Shown: positions 1 to 5,375 of the stretch, piece after piece | Layout of the letters: each line of letters opens with the position of its first letter | How positions within the stretch are numbered: position 1 is the stretch's first letter | From: CAIPAT01 sp037144075 | Lineage (GTDB): Bacteria > Verrucomicrobiota > Lentisphaeria > Victivallales > Victivallaceae | Assembly (NCBI GenBank): GCA_037144075.1 | Contig: JBAWXM010000307.1 | Span: 1-6,413, forward strand | Length of the DNA: 6,413 nucleotides | Direction of reading: 5' to 3' | Program-made: the position numbers and the translations under genes | The notes under the pieces: generated by a model | The model's input: only the letters and a program-made list of their open reading frames with translations | Told to the model about the DNA's origin: nothing | The model's database searches: none

Positions 1-250
1 CGCTCCGGCCCGACTTTGGACTGCGGCGACCCTGCGCCGCTTTGGTTTTGCTGTAATACGCGATACTGCTGGGAATCGGCTTCTTTCCTGATTTTTCCAT
101 AGCATCGATCATCGCCGCCGCCGTAGCGGTGGTGTCCTGTACCAGTTCCTGATAGTCTTCGGATCCCATCGGCTTGGCCTTCCTGGGGATGGTGTTGCGG
201 ATGATCGGGTAGATTTGCATTTCGAGTATTAGTGCTGCTGCTGGACTCAT
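1..250 (-). CDS. Partial small protein, possibly sigma-region-2-like, of an accessory-DNA family (3' end outside window)
   Basis: An uninterrupted minus-strand frame starts at ATG 250-248 and runs off the left edge after 83 codons. The start is well supported: AAGGAGG (bases 263-257 on the minus strand) lies 6 nt upstream. The protein is basic towards its visible end. Residues 33-52 carry an acidic/aromatic helix (DYQELVQDTTATAAAMIDAM) resembling the 'ELVQD' part of sigma-70 region 2. Residues 55-77 give a 'GKKPIPSSIAYYS...GRRS' pattern. I recall this arrangement (helix, GK, (I/F)PS, YY or YA, GRR) from small conserved proteins common in planctomycete, verrucomicrobial and lentisphaerotal genomes, often in mobile regions; that is memory, not a search. 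No function is established. It is transcribed divergently from the cluster at 824 and is about 570 bases from it, so it is probably unrelated. Confidence 0.6.
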   Translation of the reverse strand, partial: MSPAAALILEMQIYPIIRNTIPRKAKPMGSEDYQELVQDTTATAAAMIDAMEKSGKKPIPSSIAYYSKTKAAQGRRSPKSGRS

Positions 251-256
251 AATTCG

Positions 257-263
257 CCTCCTT
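257..263 (-). promoter_or_regulatory. Ribosome binding site for the left-edge minus-strand gene
   Basis: On the minus strand this reads AAGGAGG, a full match to the anti-Shine-Dalgarno sequence, with a 6-nt spacer to the ATG at 250. It is the main evidence that the truncated frame at the left edge is a real gene. Confidence 0.75.
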
Positions 264-294
264 GTTTATGTTTGGGTTAGGTCAAAATGAAGAA

Positions 295-329
295 GCTCCC
301 AACGAGTGCATTGCGCACTCGTTGGGAGC
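295..329 (-). terminator. Perfect 15-bp hairpin, possible terminator or leader attenuator
   Basis: Arms 295-309 (GCTCCCAACGAGTGC) and 315-329 are exact inverted complements around a 5-nt loop. On the minus strand the stem is followed by a T-rich tail (TTCTTCATTTT, 294-284); on the plus strand no T-run follows. That polarity favours intrinsic termination of minus-strand transcripts. The stem ends 45 bases before the start codon of the minus-strand gene at 250, so it could end transcription from the right, shield that gene from read-through, or act as an attenuator in its leader. The stem is strong and GC-rich. The U-tract is imperfect, which is why the function stays open. Confidence 0.5.
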
Positions 330-521
330 CTGATATATGATCGGCGATTAAGCCGGAATGACTAAAGCTGGTAAATTAGATTGAAGTCGGTTTGCCTGGT
401 TTAATGTGCTGTAATCCTTGGGGGGTGCAGTGTCGTGGACGCTGATTTATTGACCATCAAGGCTAGGGGATTGATGTCTGGTTGAATCAGTATTTTGCTG
501 GATTAACAAGCAAAAAATGCT

Positions 522-770
522 TCATTCAATAATGTGATATATGCCTGAATTCCATTCATCTACAGTGAATATCTGACTCAATATGTCATGATTCACCAGT
601 TTCGTAGTTAATCGGCCGTATTCCCCGTTACAAGCGCAGCAGCAGGAAAACGCCTCGCGCGGTGGATTGTGCGTCGAGTAACTGATTGTGAGACCACTGG
701 CGGACTTCGTGATCTTAAAAAAATTATTTTCAGTCTTTTTTGCTGATTTTTCTATGCTAAATGTTGACAA
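522..770 (-). CDS. Doubtful 82-residue ORF with a Cys-rich CCCAC motif
   Basis: A minus-strand frame of 82 codons runs from a TTG at 770 to TGA at 524-522. It has no ATG; the only start is the TTG, and the upstream sequence offers only a weak AAAGA-like site. The start codon is embedded in the TTGACA -35 element of the cluster promoter. The peptide has a basic N-terminus, a four-cysteine cluster (CCCAC, residues 43-47) and an acidic or aromatic C-terminus ending in IYHIIE. I do not recognise a family. The cysteine cluster and open length are mildly suggestive of a small metal-binding protein, but chance is the simpler explanation. Confidence 0.15.
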   Translation of the reverse strand: MSTFSIEKSAKKTENNFFKITKSASGLTISYSTHNPPREAFSCCCACNGEYGRLTTKLVNHDILSQIFTVDEWNSGIYHIIE

Positions 771-791
771 ATCATTCTTTTAAATTATAAT
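764..791 (+). promoter_or_regulatory. Sigma-70 promoter of the catabolic cluster
   Basis: TTGACA (764-769) and TATAAT (786-791) are both exact consensus hexamers, separated by 16 bp, just under the optimal 17. Transcription should start around 797-799, giving a leader of about 25 nt before the regulator's ATG at 824. A promoter this close to consensus would be strong if unrepressed, which fits control by a repressor bound over the start site. It is the only strong plus-strand promoter I can see for the gene set. Confidence 0.8.
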
Positions 792-811
792 ATTATTCAT
801 ATATGAATAAT
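792..811 (+). promoter_or_regulatory. Perfect 20-bp palindrome over the transcription start, probable operator
   Basis: ATTATTCATATATGAATAAT is identical to its own reverse complement, with the dyad centre between 801 and 802. It begins directly after the -10 hexamer and covers the expected start of transcription, 12 bases before the regulator's ATG. A repressor bound here would block RNA polymerase. The adjacent IclR-type gene is the obvious candidate, since many IclR proteins bind palindromes in their own promoter; the pairing is an inference. The AT-rich sequence raises the chance of short palindromes, but 20 perfect bases at this position are unlikely to be accidental. Confidence 0.7.
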
Positions 812-823
812 GGATGTTAAAAT

Positions 824-1567
824 ATGAATAAAGAAAACATAGTTCCAGCCGTGGCAAAAACCTTAGAGTTGCTTGATAGTCTTGGTCGTAGCGAACGTGG
901 GGCGACGCAGGCCGAACTGATGAAAGAGTTGAATATTACCATGAGCACTTGCTATCGCATCATTCAGACATTACATAAGTATGACTGGATTCGTAAATTG
1001 CCTGGCAATCGTTATGATATCTCCGGGGGACTACTTTCGGCGGCAATGAAGCTGTCAGATTCCACTGCCCGTTTTAAAGCCGCGCAACCGGCGCTGGAGC
1101 ATTTGGCTGCTCAAGTCGGCCTGTCTGCTAAGTTGTCTATCCGTCAGGGATCGGAACAGATCACCATCCTTCGGGCGGAATCCCCTAAGCCGTTGAGTGT
1201 TTACGGTAGAGTAGGGTCTCGATTCCCGATTGTTGAAGGATCGGTTGGGGCGGCTTTGCTGAGTGCGGTTGCCCCGGACGACATTGTACGTTTAGCGGCT
1301 GAATGTCGCGACAAGATTCCAGAAAAAGCAAATCCGGAGATTATTATGGATCGGATTTTGGATATCCATCACCAAGGATACTGTTTTAATGCCAGGCATA
1401 GTCGCTGGAAAGTGGATGCGATGTCGATTCCGGTTGCTGACACAGATGGCCAGGTGATTGCCGCTATCACGCTACTGGGATTTGACGATGATTTCCAGAA
1501 AATAAAGCTGGATGAATTGGCTGCACATTTACGTCGTGTAGCCGTTGAATGTGCCAAACTCATTTAA
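824..1567 (+). CDS. IclR-family transcriptional regulator
   Basis: A 247-residue protein, the usual length for this family. Residues 8-66 form the N-terminal winged helix-turn-helix: the motif spans about 28-50 (AELMKELNITMSTCYRIIQTL region) and the wing about 55-66. Residues 85-247 form the IclR effector-binding domain, recognisable from VGSRFPIVEGSVGAALLSA (130-148) and the GY-F---H--W-VDAMSIPV segment (185-204) followed by the hydrophobic strand AAITLLGF (213-220). IclR proteins are cytoplasmic dimers or tetramers that bind small acids or sugar-acid derivatives; the KdgR branch senses 2-keto-3-deoxygluconate. Translation starts at ATG 824 with only a weak GGA-type site (812-814). As first gene of the cluster, behind a strong promoter with a palindrome on the start site, it is probably autoregulated and controls the downstream enzymes. 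Its ligand is unknown. Confidence 0.93.
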   Translation: MNKENIVPAVAKTLELLDSLGRSERGATQAELMKELNITMSTCYRIIQTLHKYDWIRKLPGNRYDISGGLLSAAMKLSDSTARFKAAQPALEHLAAQVGLSAKLSIRQGSEQITILRAESPKPLSVYGRVGSRFPIVEGSVGAALLSAVAPDDIVRLAAECRDKIPEKANPEIIMDRILDIHHQGYCFNARHSRWKVDAMSIPVADTDGQVIAAITLLGFDDDFQKIKLDELAAHLRRVAVECAKLI

Positions 1568-1581
1568 ATTTAATATATATC

Positions 1582-1586
1582 AGGAG
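1582..1586 (+). promoter_or_regulatory. Ribosome binding site fixing the dehydratase start
   Basis: AGGAG lies 8 nt before ATG 1595. The in-frame TTG at 1589 would leave only 2 nt of spacing, so ATG 1595 is taken as the start. Confidence 0.75.
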
Positions 1587-1594
1587 ACTTGTAC

Positions 1595-2923
1595 ATGAAT
1601 AAGGTGATTGATCCATCCACACTTAAAATTACAGACATGCGATTTGCCGACATTGATGGTGCGCCGAAGCGCTGTACTTTGATTAAACTGTATACGAATC
1701 AGGGATTGATCGGATACGGAGAGGTACGTGATGCCTCCAGTAGAACTTATGCAGCCATGTTGAAAAGCCGTATTCTCGGAGAAAACCCCTGCAATGTCGA
1801 ACGGATTTTTCGTCGGATCAAGCAGTTTGGCGGCCATTCCCGGCAAGGGGGCGGCATCAGCGGCATTGAAGTTGCTCTCTGGGACTTGGCCGGGAAGGCA
1901 TGGGGGGTGCCGGTCTGGCAATTGCTTGGTGGCAAATTCCGCGATCAGATACGTATTTATTGCGATACCGATTCCGAAGGCGGCGGCCGGGATATGGGCA
2001 AGGCCCTTAAGGAACGTATGCTATGCGGATTTACTTTCCTGAAAATGGACTTGGGCATTGAATTGTTGATGGACCAGCCTGGCTGCCTTAGCGCCCCTCT
2101 CGGTTTTCTGGAAAAGATGAAGGAATATAAAAAGACCGTGTTCAGCACTCCGCATGGCTCGATTGATCCGCGGGCAATGCGCGGTGAAGCCTACGAACTA
2201 TTCAGCACCGCTCATCCGTTTACCGGCATTCATATCACTGAAAAGGGTCTTGATTTTCTGGAACAATACATGGCTGATGTCCGGGCCGAGATCGGCTATG
2301 AGATTCCGCTGGCTATTGATCACATAGGGCATATCCCGCTGGAAGACTGCATCAAACTGGCATGTCGTTTGGAAAAATTCAATCTCGCCTGGATGGAAGA
2401 TCCGGTACCATGGCATATGACTGAACAATACGTTCGTCTGGCCAACAGTACCACTACGCCGATTGCGACCGGAGAAGACATCTATTTAAAAGAAAATTTC
2501 CTGCCGTTGCTCCAATCTGGCGGTGTTGCACTAATCCATCCTGATGTCCTTACGACTGGAGGAATACTCGAAACCAAGAAGATCGGCGATCTTGCAGAGG
2601 AATATGGCGTGGCAATGGCGATCCATATGGCTGAAAGCCCGATCGCCTGCATGGCGGCAGTTCACGTCGCCGCCGCCACGCGTAATTTCATGGCGCTGGA
2701 AGTTCATTCAGTCGATGTCGCCTGGTGGGACAGTCTTGTCAACGGCCTGCCAAAACCGCTGATAAATAAAGGCTATATCCAAGTACCTAGCGCTCCTGGT
2801 CTTGGCATTGAATCACTCAATGAAGAACTGATCAAGGAAAAACTCCATGCCGACTTCCCGGATGCCTGGGAAGCCACTGACGGCTGGGACAAGGAATGGG
2901 CCAATGATCGCCAGTGGAGTTGA
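1595..2923 (+). CDS. Enolase-superfamily (mandelate racemase subgroup) acid-sugar dehydratase
   Basis: A 442-residue protein with the N-terminal capping domain (about 10-125) and the (beta/alpha)7-beta barrel. Catalytic positions are visible: K150-x-D152 at the end of the second strand, metal ligands D242 (IDHIGH), E268 (WMEDPVP) and E294 (TGEDIY), and the Asp-His pair D317 (HPDVLTTGG) with H344 (AIHMAESP). H243 or H246 could be an extra acid. These enzymes abstract the proton next to a carboxylate with Mg2+ and usually dehydrate aldonates or uronates to 2-keto-3-deoxy acids; some racemise. The tail ending in DRQWS resembles a group annotated only generically as mandelate racemase/muconate lactonizing enzyme. 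It is slightly longer than the roughly 380-400 residues of galactonate dehydratases, with an insertion around 185-215. No signal peptide, so cytoplasmic. It follows the regulator by 27 bases. Dehydratase activity is likely; the substrate is unknown. Confidence 0.92.
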   Translation: MNKVIDPSTLKITDMRFADIDGAPKRCTLIKLYTNQGLIGYGEVRDASSRTYAAMLKSRILGENPCNVERIFRRIKQFGGHSRQGGGISGIEVALWDLAGKAWGVPVWQLLGGKFRDQIRIYCDTDSEGGGRDMGKALKERMLCGFTFLKMDLGIELLMDQPGCLSAPLGFLEKMKEYKKTVFSTPHGSIDPRAMRGEAYELFSTAHPFTGIHITEKGLDFLEQYMADVRAEIGYEIPLAIDHIGHIPLEDCIKLACRLEKFNLAWMEDPVPWHMTEQYVRLANSTTTPIATGEDIYLKENFLPLLQSGGVALIHPDVLTTGGILETKKIGDLAEEYGVAMAIHMAESPIACMAAVHVAAATRNFMALEVHSVDVAWWDSLVNGLPKPLINKGYIQVPSAPGLGIESLNEELIKEKLHADFPDAWEATDGWDKEWANDRQWS

Positions 2924-2974
2924 AATTAATCATCTATTGTCCGAGATGGAATGTAAATTCTGGAGACGGGAAAA

Positions 2975-3697
2975 ATGTTACATGGGAAAAAGACTTCTGA
3001 GGAAATGGTCTTAGGATTTTCGGCCTGGTCTTGGCTGATGCCGGACGGACGGGAATTGCTGTATCGTTTTCATTGTCCGTATTCAAACGCTACTGAAAAG
3101 TTCCCGCTGGTTGTTCATTTTCATGGAGCAGGAAGTCGCGGGAATGATAATCTAGCACAATTACGGTTTGCAAAATTGGTTCTCGATCCGGCATTGAATC
3201 GTGAGGAATGCTTCGTTTTCGCACCGCAATGTCCACCTGAATTACGATGGGTCGATACAGATTGGAGTGCGGCGGTGCATCAATTACCTGAAAAAGTTAC
3301 TCCGGAAATGGGAGCTGCAATCACTATTCTCGATGAGATTATTGCAAATTATCCGATTGACATGAACCGGATTTATATCTACGGACAGTCAATGGGAGCT
3401 TTTGCAACTTGGGATTTATTGTGTCGGCGTCCAGAGATGTTTGCGGCAGCAGTTCCGGTCTGTGGTGGCGGCGATGAAAACTATGCTGCTTCGGTCATTG
3501 ATGTACCGATATGGGCTTCCCATGGAGCGCTGGATCAAGTTGTGAAGGTGGAACGCTCTCGTAATATGATTGCGGCATTACTCCGTGCTGGCGGAACACC
3601 GCATTACACGGAATTCCCTGATATAGCTCATAACGCCTGGGATTATTCCTACACACCGGAACTTTTTCAATGGATGTTCACACAAAGAAAACTATAA
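2975..3697 (+). CDS. Alpha/beta-hydrolase fold esterase
   Basis: A 240-residue single-domain hydrolase. The catalytic triad can be assigned: S139 in GQSMG (137-141), D187 in the SHGALD segment (182-187) and H219 in IAHNAWD. The oxyanion-hole motif HFHGAGSRG sits at 48-56. This pattern matches the carboxylesterase/dienelactone-hydrolase/PHB-depolymerase-like group that cleaves esters of carbohydrates or small aromatics. No signal peptide or membrane segment is seen, so it should act in the cytoplasm on an imported ester rather than on polymer outside. The start ATG has GGAG (2962-2965) 9 nt upstream. It lies 51 bases after the dehydratase and 17 bases before the RraA-like gene, so it is cotranscribed. 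Possible roles are deacylation of a sugar ester or hydrolysis of a lactone. Esterase activity is fairly sure, substrate is not. Confidence 0.88.
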   Translation: MLHGKKTSEEMVLGFSAWSWLMPDGRELLYRFHCPYSNATEKFPLVVHFHGAGSRGNDNLAQLRFAKLVLDPALNREECFVFAPQCPPELRWVDTDWSAAVHQLPEKVTPEMGAAITILDEIIANYPIDMNRIYIYGQSMGAFATWDLLCRRPEMFAAAVPVCGGGDENYAASVIDVPIWASHGALDQVVKVERSRNMIAALLRAGGTPHYTEFPDIAHNAWDYSYTPELFQWMFTQRKL

Positions 3698-3700
3698 TCA

Positions 3701-3706
3701 AAGGAG
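3701..3706 (+). promoter_or_regulatory. Ribosome binding site fixing the RraA-like start
   Basis: AAGGAG is 8 nt before ATG 3715. An earlier in-frame ATG at 3670 lies inside the esterase gene without a comparable site and would add a 15-residue extension not expected for the family. Confidence 0.8.
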
Positions 3707-3714
3707 ATTTAAAC

Positions 3715-4458
3715 ATGTCTAAGGAAAGATTGCAGAAAGAAGCGGCATTGATGAAGTTGGATGACCTAATCAGGACTCGTGAGCGTATTCCTGACAATGA
3801 ATTAGCGATACCGGTAAAAGAATTATGCGAACGCTATGAACGGCTCTATACCGGAGCGATCAACGATGTCCTTCGTGAACGTTGCTTGCTTGATCAGAAC
3901 CTCCCTTCCAGCATTATGCCGCTACGCGATGAAATGACCGTCTGCGGGGTGGCTTTTACTGTCAAGAGTTCGCCAAATGTAATGATTCAGGGTGAAATGA
4001 CATTCAGGACAAAGATGCTTGATGAAATGATACCGGAAGGTCTGGTGGTCTGGGATACAAGCGGCGACACCGAAGCCTCGCTATGGGGCGGCGTCATGAC
4101 TGCAACAGCAATTCAAAAAGGTCTGCGCGGCGCGGTAATTGACGGCGGCATCCGCGATACTAAGCAGATACTTGAACAGAAATTTCCTGTGTTCTACAAA
4201 TATAAAACCAGCAACGGTTCACTTGGCCGTTGCTTGATTACTCATTATCAAGTTCCAATAAAAATCGGAAAAGTTACTGTTCGTCCCGGTGATATTATAT
4301 TTGGAGACATTGACGGAGTGCTGTGTATTCCACGCGAAATCGCCGTTGATGTTCTGCTGCGTGCAGAAGAAATTGAATGCAATGAAGTTGAAATATTTAA
4401 ATGGGTCCGCAGCGGCGAGACCATTCAACAAATTACTGAAAAAGGCGGTTATTTCTAA
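3715..4458 (+). CDS. RraA-like aldolase / oxo-acid decarboxylase (HMG aldolase family)
   Basis: A 247-residue member of the RraA / 4-hydroxy-4-methyl-2-oxoglutarate aldolase fold. Diagnostic blocks are WGGVMTATAIQKGLRGAVIDGGIRD (124-148), which carries the substrate-binding loop and the R147-D148 pair that binds pyruvate and the divalent metal, and PGDIIFGDIDGVLCIP (191-206). Those residues are kept, so enzymatic rather than RNase-inhibitor function is likely. Characterised relatives cleave 4-hydroxy-2-oxo acids to pyruvate by a class II mechanism and decarboxylate oxaloacetate. Bacterial RraA itself is about 160 residues; the extra N-terminal part (1-45, charged helix) and C-terminal helices (207-247) fit the longer catabolic members. 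Next to a sugar-acid dehydratase, the natural substrate would be the 2-keto-3-deoxy acid it makes; this is an inference. Soluble and cytoplasmic. Confidence 0.88.
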   Translation: MSKERLQKEAALMKLDDLIRTRERIPDNELAIPVKELCERYERLYTGAINDVLRERCLLDQNLPSSIMPLRDEMTVCGVAFTVKSSPNVMIQGEMTFRTKMLDEMIPEGLVVWDTSGDTEASLWGGVMTATAIQKGLRGAVIDGGIRDTKQILEQKFPVFYKYKTSNGSLGRCLITHYQVPIKIGKVTVRPGDIIFGDIDGVLCIPREIAVDVLLRAEEIECNEVEIFKWVRSGETIQQITEKGGYF

Positions 4459-4566
4459 AAGCACAAAGCCCGTTCATTCGTCTCTTTATAATACCGCAAT
4501 TACCGTAAAACAATAAAAAACATAAAGAGTATTTGATTAATTGCTTCAAATCGGAGTTTGAATAAT
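4459..4566 (+). other. Longest gap within the cluster (108 bases), AT-rich
   Basis: This spacer is clearly longer than the 14-51 bases between the other enzyme genes. It has a TATAAT hexamer at 4487-4492 but no matching -35 element at the right distance. An inverted repeat, CTCTTTAT (4482-4489) and ATAAAGAG (4522-4529), is separated by 32 bases. It may be a minor internal promoter, an RNA processing site or simple spacer. I see no terminator with a U-tract, so read-through into the next gene is expected. Confidence 0.35.
4553..4556 (+). promoter_or_regulatory. Ribosome binding site fixing the lactonase-like start
   Basis: GGAG lies 10 nt before ATG 4567. The in-frame TTG at 4558 is only 1 nt away from it and cannot be used, so ATG 4567 is the start. 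Confidence 0.7.
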
Positions 4567-5361
4567 ATGGAAGTGTTGACTTTGACGTGGCTGGGGCAAA
4601 GTGGATTTCTCTTGAAAAGTCCGTGGATATCGCTTGCATGTGATTTGTATCTTTCGGACTATTGTCAAAAGAAAAGCCGCATTGATCACACCCGCAAAAT
4701 GCCGATTACGGTCATGCCGGAACAACTGCCGTCCATAGATCATTATCTGATTACTCATGAACATATCGACCATTTTGATCCGGAAACAGTCGGCCCGATT
4801 TTACGGATAAATACGCAAACTCGCTTCTATTGTCCGCCTGTATGTGCCAAAATAATCAGGGAATATTTTGCGGAAAAATATCTGTCTTTTCAGCTATTGC
4901 AAAGTATGACAGAATACCATTTGACAGCAGATGTTCGATTGCTCGCATTGCCTGCCGCCCATGAGAGACTGGAGAAAGACTCTGCCGGCGAATATATTGC
5001 CTTAAGTTATCTGATCTTATTCGACACAATGAAGAAAGCTGTTTTTTTCGGTGGCGACACCATCCCGTTTGCCTTACAGGCGCAATTAATCCGGGACGCG
5101 GTTCCATCTGGATATGAGCTTATCATGGTACTACCGGTCAACGGCCGTGATAACGAACGGGCAAAACTTGGATTCAAAGGCAATCTGACGCTTGATGAAG
5201 CCATTGCATTGTATCATGAATGCAACGCCGCACGGCTGATTCCATGCCATTGGGGCATGTTTGCACTGAACGACTTGAAAGCACCTTTGATCCCTTCATA
5301 TTTTACAGCGAAAAATTGTCATTGCATCATTCCGGAAGTCAATCGGCAGACGGAAATTTAA
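4567..5361 (+). CDS. UlaG-like metallo-beta-lactamase-fold hydrolase, probable lactonase
   Basis: A 264-residue metallo-beta-lactamase-fold protein. The metal site is complete: H64-x-H66-x-D68-H69 (THEHIDH), H132 (PAAHE), D164 (FGGD) and H228 (PCHWGMF). The last motif, with Trp-Gly-Met-Phe after the histidine, and the N-terminal TWLGQSGFLL are typical of the UlaG branch, whose namesake opens L-ascorbate-6-phosphate lactone; other members are phosphodiesterases or RNA-acting enzymes. At 264 residues it is shorter than UlaG (about 354), so it lacks part of that protein's extra segments. No signal peptide. It is 14 bases upstream of the dehydrogenase, so the two are probably cotranslated. In a sugar-acid cluster a lactonase that turns an aldono-lactone into the dehydratase substrate is the best reading. 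No phosphotransferase or kinase gene is nearby, so an unphosphorylated lactone is more likely. Fold certain, substrate not. Confidence 0.87.
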   Translation: MEVLTLTWLGQSGFLLKSPWISLACDLYLSDYCQKKSRIDHTRKMPITVMPEQLPSIDHYLITHEHIDHFDPETVGPILRINTQTRFYCPPVCAKIIREYFAEKYLSFQLLQSMTEYHLTADVRLLALPAAHERLEKDSAGEYIALSYLILFDTMKKAVFFGGDTIPFALQAQLIRDAVPSGYELIMVLPVNGRDNERAKLGFKGNLTLDEAIALYHECNAARLIPCHWGMFALNDLKAPLIPSYFTAKNCHCIIPEVNRQTEI

Positions 5362-5363
5362 AT

Positions 5364-5373
5364 CAAGGGGGGG
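5364..5373 (+). promoter_or_regulatory. G-rich ribosome binding site of the dehydrogenase
   Basis: CAAGGGGGGG precedes ATG 5376 by 2 nt from its last G, with the AAGGGG core about 5 nt away. It picks ATG 5376 over the upstream in-frame start at 5220, which is inside the lactonase-like gene, and over ATG 5391, which would be about 17 nt away. The run of seven G is unusual and could be slippage-prone. Confidence 0.6.
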
Positions 5374-5375
5374 AA

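Larger units (their letters stand above)
251..763. other. Intergenic region without a convincing gene
   Basis: This stretch of about 500 bases separates the minus-strand left-edge gene from the promoter of the plus-strand cluster. It holds the ribosome binding site at 257-263, the 15-bp hairpin at 295-329, a weak 7-bp inverted repeat (TTTTGCT at 493-499 with AGCAAAA at 509-515, 9-nt loop) and a doubtful minus-strand frame at 522-770. I could not pick a promoter for the minus-strand gene with confidence. Only very short frames occur between 330 and 520. I see no tRNA, CRISPR repeats or insertion-sequence ends. Confidence 0.6.

Noticed and set aside
493..504. TTTTGCTGGATT shared with 6342-6353.
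   Set aside because: Low-complexity 12-base match, no extended alignment beyond it.
734..751. TCTTTTTTGCTG followed by ATTTTT, repeated at 6338-6356 with one extra G, flanking the cluster like direct repeats of an insertion.
   Set aside because: A 12-base match of T-rich sequence is expected about once by chance in a window this size. No integrase, IS ends or longer homology support it.
803..827. Two tiny upstream frames in the leader (ATG 803 to TAA 820; ATG 810 to TGA 827 overlapping the regulator's start).
   Set aside because: Five codons each, no ribosome binding site, and no run of one amino-acid codon; the ATG at 803 is part of the palindrome. Likely chance in AT-rich sequence.
1580..2428. 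Several minus-strand and alternative-frame ORFs over the dehydratase gene.
   Set aside because: Shadows of a strongly supported gene; no ribosome binding sites and low-complexity translations.
5220..5375. N-terminal extension of the dehydrogenase frame starting at 5220.
   Set aside because: It overlaps the lactonase-like gene, has no ribosome binding site, and the SDR fold begins only after ATG 5376.
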